From NCBI RefSeq assembly GCF_028765345.1, contig NZ_JARAJZ010000004.1, positions 268,124 to 332,123 of the forward strand: a stretch of 64,000 nt of DNA, given 5' to 3'. Origin of the DNA: Sporolactobacillus sp. CQH2019 (GTDB taxonomy: Bacteria > Bacillota > Bacilli > Bacillales > Sporolactobacillaceae). A program made the position numbers and the translations under genes. A model generated the notes under the pieces. That model ran no database searches. It was given only the letters and a program-made list of their open reading frames with translations, and was not told the origin of the DNA. Of this stretch, positions 33,973 through 43,212 are shown piece after piece; within the stretch, counting starts at the first letter, position 1, and the number at the start of each line of letters is the position of its first letter.

Positions 33973-35352
33973 ATGGTTAACGCAACAGAGAAGAACAAGA
34001 AATTGCAGCGCGGCCTGCAGCCCCGCCATGTTATGCTGATGGCTATGGCCGGCATGATCGGTACCGGCATCTTCAAGGGGAGCGGCGACACCCTGAACAT
34101 TGCCGGTCCGAGTGTGATTATCACCTACCTGCTCAGCGGACTGATTCTGTTTATCGTCATGGTCGCGCTGACTGAACTTGCTATTGCTTATCCCGGATTG
34201 AATATCCAGCATATCATCCACAAAGCATTCGGATTCCGGGCCTCGATCATTGTCGGCTGGCTTTACTGGATTAACTGGATGATTGTCACTGTTGTTGAAG
34301 TTCTGGCCGCAGGCAGTTTCCTGGAATATTGGTTCCCGCACGCGCCTCTTTGGTTTTTATCCGCACTTTGCGGCCTGTTTATTATCGGAATTAACCTGTT
34401 CCAGGTTAAATATTACGGAGAATTTGAATTCTGGTTCGGCGGGATTAAAATTACGGCAATCATTATTTTCATCATCATCGGCCTGCTGATTTTATTCGGG
34501 GTCATTCCGAGCCATGTCCAGCCTGTGAAGAACTTTTTCGGGTTCGGCGGCTTTTTCCCGCACGGCCTGTCCGGCATCATTCAGGCTTTCCTCGTCGTCA
34601 TTTTTTCTTACGGCGGTTCTGAACTGATCGGGCTGACTGTGACAGAAACAAGAGATGTCGAGAAAACACTGCCGAAGATTATTAAGAGCGTCGTTTTCCG
34701 CGTCATCCTTTTCTACATTCTGCCGATTACGATCATCTGCGGCATGATGCCTTGGAACAGTGTTTCTGCGACTCAAAGCAGCCCTTTCGTTCAAGTCTTT
34801 GAAGCCGTCGGAATACCCGGTGCTTCTCAGCTGATGAATTTTGTGCTGCTGACGGCAGTTCTGTCTGCAGCCAATTCAGGCATTTATGCGACCACCCGTA
34901 CGCTCTACTCAATGGCCGAACGCGGCGAAGCGCCGCAATTTACCCGCAGGCTCTCGCAGCGCGGAGTGCCGGTCGGCGGTCTCGCACTTACCGGCAGTTT
35001 TCTTGTCATCGGAGTATTTCTTGCCTTTTTTGTTAAAGATCAGATCATTGTTCAACTGATGAGCATTCCCGGTTTCACCATTATTCTTGTCTGGATCGCC
35101 ATTTGTGCGGCCGAACTGAAACTGCGGCCGACCTATGGCAAAATCCCGTTTTTCAGGATCATCGGCTTCCCCTATATGACAATAGCCGGAATTGCCGCAC
35201 TTTCGGCCATTTTTGTTTCGTTTGTGCTGAATAAGGCAAACATGGTCGGATCGATCACCTGCTTCAGCATCATGGCCGTATTGGTTATTATCTCTTATTT
35301 TATCAACAATGAACGGGCCGGAAAAAAAGATTCCGACACAGAAACCGATTAG
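33973..35352 (+). CDS. APC-family amino-acid permease
   Basis: A 459-residue cytoplasmic-membrane transporter with 12 hydrophobic segments. MAMAGMIGTGIFKGSGDTL near 20 is the unwound TM1 substrate motif of amino acid:cation symporters. IVVIFSYGGSELIGLT-like TM6 near 205 and GEAPQFTRRLSQRGVPVGGL near 320 (inner loop) are also typical. The substrate is not clear; members include lysine, proline and arginine permeases. The start is ATG 33973 after GAGGAAG; the longer frame has only a TTG. The gene is single with a good promoter. Confidence 0.88.
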   Translation: MVNATEKNKKLQRGLQPRHVMLMAMAGMIGTGIFKGSGDTLNIAGPSVIITYLLSGLILFIVMVALTELAIAYPGLNIQHIIHKAFGFRASIIVGWLYWINWMIVTVVEVLAAGSFLEYWFPHAPLWFLSALCGLFIIGINLFQVKYYGEFEFWFGGIKITAIIIFIIIGLLILFGVIPSHVQPVKNFFGFGGFFPHGLSGIIQAFLVVIFSYGGSELIGLTVTETRDVEKTLPKIIKSVVFRVILFYILPITIICGMMPWNSVSATQSSPFVQVFEAVGIPGASQLMNFVLLTAVLSAANSGIYATTRTLYSMAERGEAPQFTRRLSQRGVPVGGLALTGSFLVIGVFLAFFVKDQIIVQLMSIPGFTIILVWIAICAAELKLRPTYGKIPFFRIIGFPYMTIAGIAALSAIFVSFVLNKANMVGSITCFSIMAVLVIISYFINNERAGKKDSDTETD

Positions 35353-35468
35353 ATGAAACGGCTGAATGATCGTTTTGCGGCCGTTTTAAACAGCAATCAT
35401 TTCCCGATTCAACCGATCATAACCTGACGATCACCGGTGAACGATCGTCTTCATAAACATCATCAATT

Positions 35469-35496
35469 AATCCCCCGTGTCAGTCCGCGGGGGATT
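35469..35496 (+). terminator. Hairpin behind the permease gene
   Basis: AATCCCCCG and CGGGGGATT form a 9-bp stem; a clean T-tract is lacking (TTGAATTG, then a later T run), so strength is uncertain. Confidence 0.5.
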
Positions 35497-35813
35497 TGAA
35501 TTGATTGCTTTTTTTAGCTGAAAAAAGCGGCTGCGGTCCGTTTTGACACCCGGAACCTGCAGAACAGCGGTCCTGCCGGTCAAAAATGTTTCATCGGCCG
35601 GTCAGATGCTCATTATGAATGGTGCAGAAAATATCGGCCCGATTTGACAGGATGGATTGTCAAATAACCTTGCGTACGGCCGATCATTTAGTCATGATTC
35701 AATATGATTCGGATCCCCGTGGACTTTGTTCCATTATTACTTATATTACTTATACGGAATGTACTTATAAATTATCTTTAATGATCCTTATAAGGCCTGT
35801 ACCTTCGGCCGTT

Positions 35814-36629
35814 TCAGGTCCGGCGCATATAGGCACGGACCGTGATCGGAGCGAAAACGGCAACAATCACAGCGGCTCCGATGAGCGATATGACAAGATC
35901 ATGGCCAAACGTTCCATTGTTGGCCAGATAACGGACAGCAGAAACAAGATGTGAGATCGGATTGACATTGACAAACCACTGGAGCCAGTCAGGCATCGTT
36001 TTGACCGGTACGAAAGCATTGGAGAGAAACGTAAGCGGGAACAGAATAATCATTGAGATTCCCTGTACGCTGGAAGCCGTCCGCGCGATCACGCCGAAAA
36101 AGGCAAAAATCCAGCTGATCGCCCAGGAACATACAACGACAAGCAGCCCGGCAATCACGACGTATCCAAGCCCTCCGTCAGGACGATAGCCCATGATATA
36201 GCCCATGGCAAAGGTGAGCACCGTCGCAATGGTATAGCGGATCGTATCCGCCAGCAGAGCTCCCGCCAGCGGGGCAATGCGGGCAATCGGCAGTGACTTG
36301 AACCGGTCGAATACGCCTTTGTCCATGTCTTCACGCAGCTGGACACCGGTGACGATTGAGGTTGTGATCACGGTCTGAACGAGAATACCGGGAATGATGA
36401 CCGGTAAATAGCTTTGTATATTTCCGGAGATCGCTCCGCCGAAAATATAGGTAAACATCAGAGTGAAGAGAATCGGCTGCAGAGTCACGTCGAACAATTG
36501 CTCAGGCGTACGCCGAAGCTTCAGCAAACCTCTGTAAGCCATTGTAAACGAATGGCGTACCGACTGGCCGAGACTTACATGGTTACTCAGCCGGCGGCCG
36601 GCCATCTGCTCGATCGAAGTGTTTTTCAT
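35814..36629 (-). CDS. ABC-2 type exporter permease (DrrB-like)
   Basis: A 271-residue membrane subunit of a drug/lipid exporter. An N-terminal cytoplasmic part with FTMAYRGLLKLRRTPEQLFD precedes six membrane helices. GIMQV-like segment IPGILVQTVITTSIVTGVQL and FLSNAFVPVKTMPDWLQWFVNVNPISHLVSAVRYL are typical of the DrrB/ABC-2 family. The start overlaps the ATPase stop by four bases (ATGA), so the two are translationally coupled. It pairs with the ATPase to form an efflux pump; the substrate is unknown. Confidence 0.87.
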   Translation of the reverse strand: MKNTSIEQMAGRRLSNHVSLGQSVRHSFTMAYRGLLKLRRTPEQLFDVTLQPILFTLMFTYIFGGAISGNIQSYLPVIIPGILVQTVITTSIVTGVQLREDMDKGVFDRFKSLPIARIAPLAGALLADTIRYTIATVLTFAMGYIMGYRPDGGLGYVVIAGLLVVVCSWAISWIFAFFGVIARTASSVQGISMIILFPLTFLSNAFVPVKTMPDWLQWFVNVNPISHLVSAVRYLANNGTFGHDLVISLIGAAVIVAVFAPITVRAYMRRT

Positions 36630-37657
36630 ATCTTCACCTTCCCCGCTCCATCCGTTTCGTCCGGTACTTTTAACGTGTTTTCTTTCGTATCATGGCCGGT
36701 GATGGTCAGAAAGACTTCATCAAGGGTCGGTTTCTGCACGCTCAGTTCGTCCAGCCGGATGCCCTTCTCGCGAAAAGCGGTCAGCAGATCGGCAACCCGG
36801 TCGGCGTCCACCATCGGTGCAGTAATTTGCCCGCCTTCCGGCGAAACAGTTGACCGGACTTCAAGCACCCGTTCAACGATTTGGCGGGCAATTCCGGCGT
36901 CCTGTTGATTTTGAATCCTTAATTGCAGCGATGCGCTCCCGACCGACGCCTTCAGTTCATCGGCGGTGCCTTCCGCGACCACCCGGCCGCGATCGATGAC
37001 CGCAATCCGATCGGCCAGTTCATCGGCTTCATTAAGGTACTGCGTCGTTAAAAGTACGGTCGAGCCTGTTTGGACCAATCGGCGGATCGTATCCCACATT
37101 TGATTGCGTGTACGCGGATCCAGCCCCGTCGTCGGCTCATCCAGAAAAATCAGCGGCGGCTGTGCAATGAGACTGGCCGCCAGATCCAGCCGGCGGCGCA
37201 TGCCGCCCGAAAAATTTTTCAACGGACGTTTTGCGGCGTCCGTCAGTCCGAATTCCTCCAGCAATTCCGCAGCTTTGTGCCGTGCCTCTGCACGCCCCAG
37301 CCCAAGCAGCCGCGAGAAAATGACCAGATTCTCGGTCGCGCTCAGTGATTCGTCAACCGAAGCGTATTGACCGGTTACCCCAATCAGCTGCCGCACGATC
37401 TGCGGTTCTTTAATTACATCATATCCGAAAATTTTCGCCGAGCCCGCATCCGGCCGCAGTAAAGTCGCCAGCATTCTGATCGTCGTCGTCTTGCCCGCTC
37501 CGTTCGGACCGAGCACGCCATAAACCGTCCCGGCACGCACATTCAGATTTACGCCGTCAACCGCGCGATTGTCGCCAAACGTTTTAACCAGTCCGCGCGC
37601 CTCGACAGCCCAATCCCCGCTGCTCTGTGCCACGGCTCCGCCGTGTATATGTTCCAT
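36626..37657 (-). CDS. ABC exporter ATP-binding protein (DrrA-like)
   Basis: A 343-residue ATPase of daunorubicin-resistance type. Walker A is GVLGPNGAGKTTTIRML near 45. The Q-loop region reads IGVTGQYASVDESLSATENL, the signature is KNFSGGMRRRLDLAASLI, and Walker B is LIFLDEPTTGLDPRTRNQMW. LLTTQYLNEADELADRIAVID, with the Gln in place of the H-loop His, is the DrrA form. The C-terminal extension of about 90 residues is also DrrA-like. ATG 37657 lies 7-8 bases behind AGGAGG; ATG 37663 is too close to it. It forms a two-gene operon with the permease. Confidence 0.88.
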   Translation of the reverse strand: MEHIHGGAVAQSSGDWAVEARGLVKTFGDNRAVDGVNLNVRAGTVYGVLGPNGAGKTTTIRMLATLLRPDAGSAKIFGYDVIKEPQIVRQLIGVTGQYASVDESLSATENLVIFSRLLGLGRAEARHKAAELLEEFGLTDAAKRPLKNFSGGMRRRLDLAASLIAQPPLIFLDEPTTGLDPRTRNQMWDTIRRLVQTGSTVLLTTQYLNEADELADRIAVIDRGRVVAEGTADELKASVGSASLQLRIQNQQDAGIARQIVERVLEVRSTVSPEGGQITAPMVDADRVADLLTAFREKGIRLDELSVQKPTLDEVFLTITGHDTKENTLKVPDETDGAGKVKI

Positions 37658-37915
37658 TATCATTCCTCCTCCGTATCATTACTATAACTTGCATCGGCTT
37701 TCTTTAGAATGAACTCACGTCGGGGAATCTTCTCGTTCTCAAGGCGGATTTTTCTGCTTCCCTTTCAGGAAGAACATGAATGAACAGCGGCCTCCGGCCC
37801 ATTGTTCAGATAATGAAGGAGAAAATCCCCAAAAAATGTGCCGGGCAGTTTAACAAAGAGTGCATCTTTGCACTGTCTCAGTGAAGTGGTAAATGTTCAC
37901 AATAATTTAACAGTA

Positions 37916-37942
37916 TTGTCTTCCAGTTCGTGGTACTATAAA
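37916..37942 (+). promoter_or_regulatory. Candidate promoter of the second NDH-2 gene
   Basis: TTGTCT (37916-37921), 15 bases and TATAAA (37937-37942). The Rex palindrome begins 11 bases after the -10, the right place to block transcription. Confidence 0.45.
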
Positions 37943-37953
37943 GATACGCTACA

Positions 37954-37971
37954 TTGTGAACATTTTCACAA
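37954..37971. promoter_or_regulatory. Perfect Rex operator upstream of NDH-2
   Basis: TTGTGAACATTTTCACAA is a full match to the Rex consensus TTGTGAA-N4-TTCACAA. The symmetry extends to 28 bp (37949-37976, ends CTACA/TGTAG). A half-site TTCACAA also occurs at 37896-37902. Rex represses when NADH is low, so NDH-2 would be raised as NADH builds up. Confidence 0.88.
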
Positions 37972-38111
37972 TGTAGCTTTCTTCGGAGGGATGCAAACGA
38001 CGATCAGCAAAATAATAAATTATATTGGGTAACAATCCGTCATTTTACAATTTTAATTATTTAGTGCCTGCAATAATGACTGCATTTGAATACTTTATGG
38101 GGGAAATGATT

Positions 38112-39368
38112 ATGGAAAACAAAAACATCGTGATTATCGGTGCCGGATACGCCGGCGTGCATGCCGCCAAAAAATTAGCAAAAAAGTACGGCCAGGATGA
38201 TTCTGTTTCAATAACACTGATCGATCGGCATCCCTATCACACAATGATGACTCAGTTACATGAAGTGGCCGCGCAGCGGGCCGAGCCGGAAGACATCCAG
38301 TTTGACCTGCACAGGCTTTTTAAGAATTCAAAGGTCAGACCGGTTACGGATGAGGTCAAACATGTAGATCTTAAAGACAAAGTGGTAACAACGGCAGAGG
38401 GAACCTATCAATATGACTATTTAATGTTGGGCATGGGCGGTGAACCCAACGACTTCGGTACGCCGGGTGTCCATGAAAATGGATTCACATTACTGTCCTC
38501 TGAAGACGCCGTCAAGCTGCACAAACATATTGAAGAGATCGTTCACCGTGCAGCAACTGTCCATGATCAGAAAAAGCGCCAGGCCATGCTGACGTTCACA
38601 GTCTGCGGGGGAGGCCTCACGGGAGTGGAAATGATCGGAGAACTGCTGGGACAAAGAGCCCGGCTGGCAAAAATCAACAAATTGGACGAAAAGGATATTT
38701 CCCTGTATTTGGTAGAAGCCGTCCCAAACATCCTGAATGTACTTGACCGAAAAGATGCGGGCAAGGCGGAAAAATATATGACGGAGAATGGGATCCGGAT
38801 TTTAAAAAATTCACCCATTGTTGATGTGAAACCAGACCGTATTATTTTAAAATCGGGTGATGAAATTGCTTCCCACACGTTAATTTGGACGGCGGGGATC
38901 AGGGCCAACTCCGATACAAAAAATTATGGAATGGAATCGGCCCGGGCCGGCCGTTTGAAGGTAAATGAATATATGGAGGCCTCCGGACTTGACAATGTTT
39001 ATGTCGTCGGCGACCTTGCTTATTTTGAAGAAAACGGAAAGCCGATGCCGCAAATGGTCGAAGCGGCCGAACAAACAGGCGGCACCGCTGCCAAAAATAT
39101 TATTGCATCGATCAGCGGCGGAGAAAAAACGGCTTTCAAGGGAAACTACCACGGAATCATGGTTTCTATCGGGGCAAAATACGGCGTCGCTAATTTAAAC
39201 GGCATTCACTTAAGCGGCTTTTGGGCTATATTTATGAAACATATGGTTAATCTATATTACTTTTTTTGTATTCGAAGCGGCTATTATATGATCCAATATA
39301 TTAAGCATGAATTTTTCCATATTAAATCACAATCGTCGGCTCAGGGGTCTAAATCTGTTATTTCCTGA
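38112..39368 (+). CDS. Type II NADH dehydrogenase (NDH-2), second copy
   Basis: A 418-residue FAD enzyme passing electrons from NADH to quinone. FAD motif NIVIIGAGYAGVHAAKKLAK is at the start. The NAD motif TFTVCGGGLTGVEMIGEL lies near 163, and LDNVYVVGDLAYFEENGKPMPQMVEAAEQ near 295 is the second FAD/quinone region. The C-terminal hydrophobic/amphipathic stretch AIFMKHMVNLYYFFCI can bind the membrane. It differs clearly from the copy at 7701-8897 (tail and loop sequences), so it is not a recent duplication. ATG 38112 follows GGGGG at 8 bases. Control by Rex is likely from the operator upstream. Confidence 0.92.
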   Translation: MENKNIVIIGAGYAGVHAAKKLAKKYGQDDSVSITLIDRHPYHTMMTQLHEVAAQRAEPEDIQFDLHRLFKNSKVRPVTDEVKHVDLKDKVVTTAEGTYQYDYLMLGMGGEPNDFGTPGVHENGFTLLSSEDAVKLHKHIEEIVHRAATVHDQKKRQAMLTFTVCGGGLTGVEMIGELLGQRARLAKINKLDEKDISLYLVEAVPNILNVLDRKDAGKAEKYMTENGIRILKNSPIVDVKPDRIILKSGDEIASHTLIWTAGIRANSDTKNYGMESARAGRLKVNEYMEASGLDNVYVVGDLAYFEENGKPMPQMVEAAEQTGGTAAKNIIASISGGEKTAFKGNYHGIMVSIGAKYGVANLNGIHLSGFWAIFMKHMVNLYYFFCIRSGYYMIQYIKHEFFHIKSQSSAQGSKSVIS

Positions 39369-39418
39369 TTGAATCTGCCGTCTTCCCCGGGATGTCCCAG
39401 AGAGATGGAATAACTTCT

Positions 39419-39491
39419 GCCCGCTTTCCCGGCTGATCCTCCGTACGAACGGTCCGGACGGCTTGGAAAAGCGGGCTGTTTTGTTTTTTTT
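39419..39491 (+). terminator. Terminator of the second NDH-2 gene
   Basis: GCCCGCTTTCCC and GGAAAAGCGGGC arms form a long imperfect stem followed by TGTTTTGTTTTTTTTT. Confidence 0.82.
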
Positions 39492-39589
39492 TGGAACTGC
39501 CGGCCCGCCGCAGAGGTCAGCGATGTTCTCGATGACCCGTCATCCGTTACGTTCTTCTTGATGGGTAGATAGCTTAAACTATTAAAAAG

Positions 39590-39632
39590 GGCAGGAATGC
39601 TCCATCTCCGCAGATGGGAGTACGTTCCTGCC
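39590..39632. repeat. Two-part hairpin in the accessory region
   Basis: Outer arms GGCAGGAA / TTCCTGCC and inner CTCCATCT / AGATGGGAG form a compact stem-loop. No adjacent gene explains it. It could mark the edge of a small mobile element or a terminator relic. Confidence 0.6.
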
Positions 39633-39793
39633 GAAATAAGGTTTCAGATTCTGATTGTAATCAGATTCGAAAACATTCTGTTCCCCTTTATTGAAAAAGG
39701 ATTGAGGCTCGCCGATTCTAATTGAACAGGTGATATAATCACGAAACATACCTTGATTCGTCTTTCAATATGATTTTCTTTTGATATGAATCG

Positions 39794-40292
39794 ATGTGCT
39801 ATGATTATTGTATTTGTTTTTCTTTGTTTACCTGCTTTAGATCTCCATCTTTAACTCCTTTTTCAAAGGTTTGCCTGATTCCGTTCTCGGAAGCCGGTCA
39901 AAAAATTCCAGCCGATCAGGGAACTGGAATTTTGCCAATCCTCACTCTTTCATATATCTTCCTAGTTCGGGCCAAAAAACCGTTCTTTCCTTTTCTGAAG
40001 AACACTCAGGCTGCTGTCCGGGCTCCAAGTGTCAGCTGGGGGTGATTGCCAATGTTTGAATCCACAGCTTTTGATGCATTTTCAAGTGTTGAAGCACTTG
40101 CTCCTATTGGCCACAAACCTTCGAATATCTGCGGACTTAAAAAGCGTAATCGGACCGACCCCGCAAAGAAATATACCAAGCGGGAAAAAACAGATAGCCC
40201 GGATCATCTATCCTGACACATATGCAATTGCTGAAAATAATACACTGCCAAAAGAAGTAATGGGACGGCTGGAATCAAAGACTACGAAATAA
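39794..40292 (+). pseudogene. Decayed coding remnant, family not recognised
   Basis: Between 40047 and 40292 two frames look protein-like in succession. One reads ESTAFDAFSSVEALAPIGHK and onward to KKYTKREKTDSPDHLS before a stop. The frame beside it reads SGKKQIARIIYPDTYAIAEN, ending VMGRLESKTTK. The change of frame suggests a decayed gene. Earlier bases from 39794 are open but unrecognised. I cannot name the family. Confidence 0.3.
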
Positions 40293-40463
40293 GTTGCAAC
40301 GGATAAAACAGATTATGAAATCTTTGGCACATAAAAAGAGAGCAGTCCTTGATTATTGGTGACTACTGTTCGTCAGTTCCGAACCGGTACTTAAAATCAA
40401 TCCAGTTATATTTCATGCACTTTTTTAGTGCTCGTGGTACTTTAAATTAATTAATGATTTAAC

Positions 40464-40637
40464 TTACTTCTTTTCTTTATCAGCCTTATCATCAATCATT
40501 TTCAACATAGAAAAACTTAATAACATGAGTCCGCCAAAAGTAGCATAACTTGAATTATCTTTAAAAAAAGTATGAGATATAAAATCAAGAATAAATAAAA
40601 TCATTGCTATTGATACTAATACTCTTTCTACGTTCAT
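40464..40637 (-). CDS. Small membrane protein, candidate immunity protein (locus B)
   Basis: A 57-residue protein with two predicted membrane helices and a charged tail KADKEKK. It starts at ATG 40637 with AAGGAA about nine bases upstream. It is clearly related to the 54-residue protein at 10882-11046: FILDFIS, FF, NS.Y.TF and GLMLLS are shared in position. It lies 25 bases behind the secreted-peptide gene, in the same operon order as locus A. The frame is intact. A role as bacteriocin immunity protein is inferred from size, topology and position. Confidence 0.72.
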   Translation of the reverse strand: MNVERVLVSIAMILFILDFISHTFFKDNSSYATFGGLMLLSFSMLKMIDDKADKEKK

Positions 40638-40662
40638 GTGCTATTCATTCCTTTCAGTAAAA

Positions 40663-41054
40663 TTAACCATTTCTCCACGGAATTAAAACTCCATGACGGT
40701 AAAAAAAGCTAATCCCATATCTGCCATTGCCAGAAATCCATTTTATTAACCAGGCATCACCAAGTAATCCCCCAGCTATACCAAGTGCCCACCCATAAAG
40801 GGCAGGAGGAAGTTTTATTTCTTTAATAATTTTTGACACAGCGACCACTGCACCGGAAACTGAACCAACATTATTAAATACATTAATTATCTGCTTTGTT
40901 GTCCTTGAATTTAAATTAACTTCCCAGCCAATTCTCGGAAAATATTTTACTCCTTGCTTACTCACAACTCTAGAACTTGCGAATGCATTCTCCGCAAAAA
41001 AACTATTAAAACAAAAAACCATTAAGACTATTATTAACTTTTAACATTTTTCAT
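40663..41054 (-). pseudogene. Secreted-peptide (bacteriocin-like) gene with a frameshift, locus B
   Basis: ATG 41054 has an excellent ribosome site (GGGAGG, 8 bases), but its frame reads MKNVKS and stops at once. One extra A in the AAAA run would join it to the long frame, giving a signal peptide MKNVKKLIIVLMVFCFNSFF then AENAFASS. The mature part follows: KQGVKYFPRIGWEVNLNSRT, a Gly/Ala-rich hydrophobic core around PPALYGWALGIAGGLLGDAW, and an end YRHGVLIPWRNG. A start at ATG 41022 within the signal is the only intact alternative. It could be a true frameshift, a sequence error, or a phase-variable switch. The bacteriocin-like nature is inferred. Confidence 0.65.
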
Positions 41055-41724
41055 AGCACTTTCCTCCCTTGTAATTAAATAAAATTATACGTCACTAATA
41101 ATTGAGAAGGCGGTCGGAAGATGTCGAATAAAATATAAGTTCCTAATTTTTCGAATTAAATATAAATGTTATAGATGCATTTTTCAATAGATACTTTGAG
41201 AGGCAATGATCACTTTTTGAATATGACCCTTGGGCTTCCGTCTAGCTCTATTTATGTAATTCTACTGCCATCAACCACTCCAGACTATCTGATAGTAATA
41301 AGACAAACATCACTAGTGGGACTTTGAAATCGATATTTTTCAGCCTCGAAGTGCACCATATGACTTTCTAAGGAATTGTAATCAAACATTGAACCTAAAC
41401 GAAAAAGCAATGATTTATAAAATGGAATGACTATAGATTTCAAAGAAAACTATTTTGGCCAGTTAAACTCAAATTAGCCAGCTGGATTGGGATAATATAG
41501 CACTCTCACGTTTGCTGGCACTCTAAAATTGTCTGCCCGGCTAGTTGAGAACTAAATCCTGAATTTTCGTTTATCTAACCCATAACCCAGTTTCGGATTT
41601 TCAATTAAAGCTTTATGGAATGGTATGTCCCCAGTTTTAAGAGGCAGGCTATGATCGACATAGGCAATAGATGAGGCATATGAGCGGACAGCGACGCCCT
41701 TATAGATTGGAGAGAAGGGCGGCA
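41055..41724. other. AT-rich accessory stretch, no gene supported
   Basis: TATAAT on the minus strand (41089-41084) could be the -10 of the locus B operon, without a good -35. A minus-strand frame 41552-41749, ending GYGLDKRKFRI, looks somewhat protein-like. It has no recognised family and overlaps the toxin gene, so it may be a remnant. Confidence 0.35.
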
Positions 41725-41805
41725 ATGACAGTATTTCAAGCTCTAACACTGATGATTAGTTTTGGTGTACTGATGCTGATTCTGTCAGACAGAAAAAAGA
41801 AATGA
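41725..41805 (+). CDS. Holin-like toxin peptide (Hol_Tox type), probable type I toxin
   Basis: A 26-residue peptide MTVFQALTLMISFGVLMLIL followed by SDRKKK. The start M.VFQAL.LM..FG and the single membrane helix with basic end match the 'putative holin-like toxin' family of Firmicutes. These are usually type I toxins silenced by an antisense RNA. ATG 41725 follows AAGGGCGG. A GC-rich hairpin about 110 bases downstream can end both the toxin mRNA and a convergent antisense RNA. The antisense RNA is inferred and not mapped. Confidence 0.72.
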   Translation: MTVFQALTLMISFGVLMLILSDRKKK

Positions 41806-41912
41806 TCCGCTTCATATGCCCATTCGCACTGGCTATGATTGAAGCAGACCATTTTCACTGAATGCAGTTTTAATTGGAATGCTGTTCCGCTCTGTGCGGA
41901 TATTGCCATTCC

Positions 41913-41946
41913 GTCGGTGTTCGAGCACCGGCGGTCTTATTTTATG
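41913..41946. terminator. Terminator behind the holin-like toxin
   Basis: CCGTCGGTG and CACCGGCGG arms with a six-base loop, followed by TCTTATTTT. It could serve a convergent antisense transcript as well. Confidence 0.6.
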
Positions 41947-42144
41947 TTCCCTGTGCTTTTATTATGCCCGCATGTAGTGGGAGGCCGCTCAGAGATTTGA
42001 TCCGGTTACGAAAGATTTTGACGGCAACGCCGGTTCTTCCGGCCAGCCATCAACTCAAAATATATTATCTTTGGAGTTTTCCATATTGGATCTCTTTACA
42101 GCGCAGGACCGAGCCCTCTTTTTACTTCTTAATCATTCAATTCT

Positions 42145-43194
42145 TTACTGATTTGCTTTATCAACGAATGCGTTCGTATAGGTTTTGTTTAAATCAACCT
42201 TTTTCACAGCCGGTTTGAAAGAAGAAAGTATTTTCTGAACGTTTTGCGGAACACCGGCAGGCATCTTACCATCGGTTGTAAACATTGGAAGCTGGCCTTT
42301 CAACGCCTGAACGTATAGTTTTTCGTCGCCGCTATAATAATCAGGCGGCATTTTTGCTGCAATTTCTTCAGGCGTATGGGTACTCATCCATTTTAATGTA
42401 GCGACATAGGCATCTACCAGTTTCTGAACGGTATCTTTGTGGGTGTTGACATAATCGTTCCTCATATAAAGGCTCGTTGAAGCATAGCCGCCGCCTAAAG
42501 CCTGGTGAGATGCATTTTTATGGTTCATGTCGACCAATGTGTATGCCAGATTCCGGTTCTGCAGTATAGAAGCAGTGGGCTCACTTGTCACAGCCGCATC
42601 GATTTTGCCGTTTTTTATAGCAGCGACTAACGTACTGCCGGCGCCTACCGGAATGGGTGAATAATCACTTTCTTTTCCGCCGCCTTTGACAACGTTATAC
42701 GTTGCCAACATGTTCGTTGAAGAACCAAGGCCGGTGATGCCGATTTTCAATCCTTTTAAGTCGGAAACAGTTTTGACTTTGTCTTTCAGACGATTGGATA
42801 CCATCAACGTTTCCCCCGGAACGTCTGCCATCGTAATGACCGCTTCCACTTGTTTGCCTTTGGTCGCAAGATCCAGAGTATGGTCATAGAAACCGCCGGC
42901 ACCGTCCGTTTGACCGGCCAGCATGGCTACTTCAGCATCCTGTCCGGCACTTTCTTCTACAAGGCTGACGTTGACTCCGTATTTATCATAATAGCCAAGC
43001 TGCTGGGCAAGCATAAACGGCATGTAAATAATTTTCTCCAGTCCGCCGACCATGATGACGACTCTGGGCTTCGCAGCAGAACCGTTTGTACTTGAAGACC
43101 CCGGCGCGGCCGATGAACAACCTGCCAATAGCATTGCGGAAACGACAAGGCTCGACAGAGCAGCTGTTATATTTTTCATTGTCCTTTTTTTCAT
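42145..43194 (-). CDS. NitT/TauT-type ABC transporter substrate-binding lipoprotein
   Basis: A 349-residue extracytoplasmic binding protein. Signal peptide with lipobox LLAGCSS, Cys near 26, then a Ser-rich linker. The NMT1/SsuA-like fold begins KPRVVIMVGGLEKIIYMPFM. LAQQLGYYDKYGVNVSLVEE and SDLKGLKIGITGLGSSTNML are typical. The substrate could be a sulfonate, a pyrimidine precursor or another small organic molecule, and is not fixed by sequence. Third gene of the ATPase-permease-binding protein operon, starting 18 bases after the permease stop behind GGAGGGG. The neighbouring sensor kinase may control it. Confidence 0.85.
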   Translation of the reverse strand: MKKRTMKNITAALSSLVVSAMLLAGCSSAAPGSSSTNGSAAKPRVVIMVGGLEKIIYMPFMLAQQLGYYDKYGVNVSLVEESAGQDAEVAMLAGQTDGAGGFYDHTLDLATKGKQVEAVITMADVPGETLMVSNRLKDKVKTVSDLKGLKIGITGLGSSTNMLATYNVVKGGGKESDYSPIPVGAGSTLVAAIKNGKIDAAVTSEPTASILQNRNLAYTLVDMNHKNASHQALGGGYASTSLYMRNDYVNTHKDTVQKLVDAYVATLKWMSTHTPEEIAAKMPPDYYSGDEKLYVQALKGQLPMFTTDGKMPAGVPQNVQKILSSFKPAVKKVDLNKTYTNAFVDKANQ

Positions 43195-43212
43195 GCAGAC
43201 CCCTCCAAACTG

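Noticed and set aside
41552-41749. Minus-strand frame of 65 codons overlapping the holin-like toxin
   Set aside because: It looks slightly protein-like, but has no start signal and no family; kept only as a note on the region.
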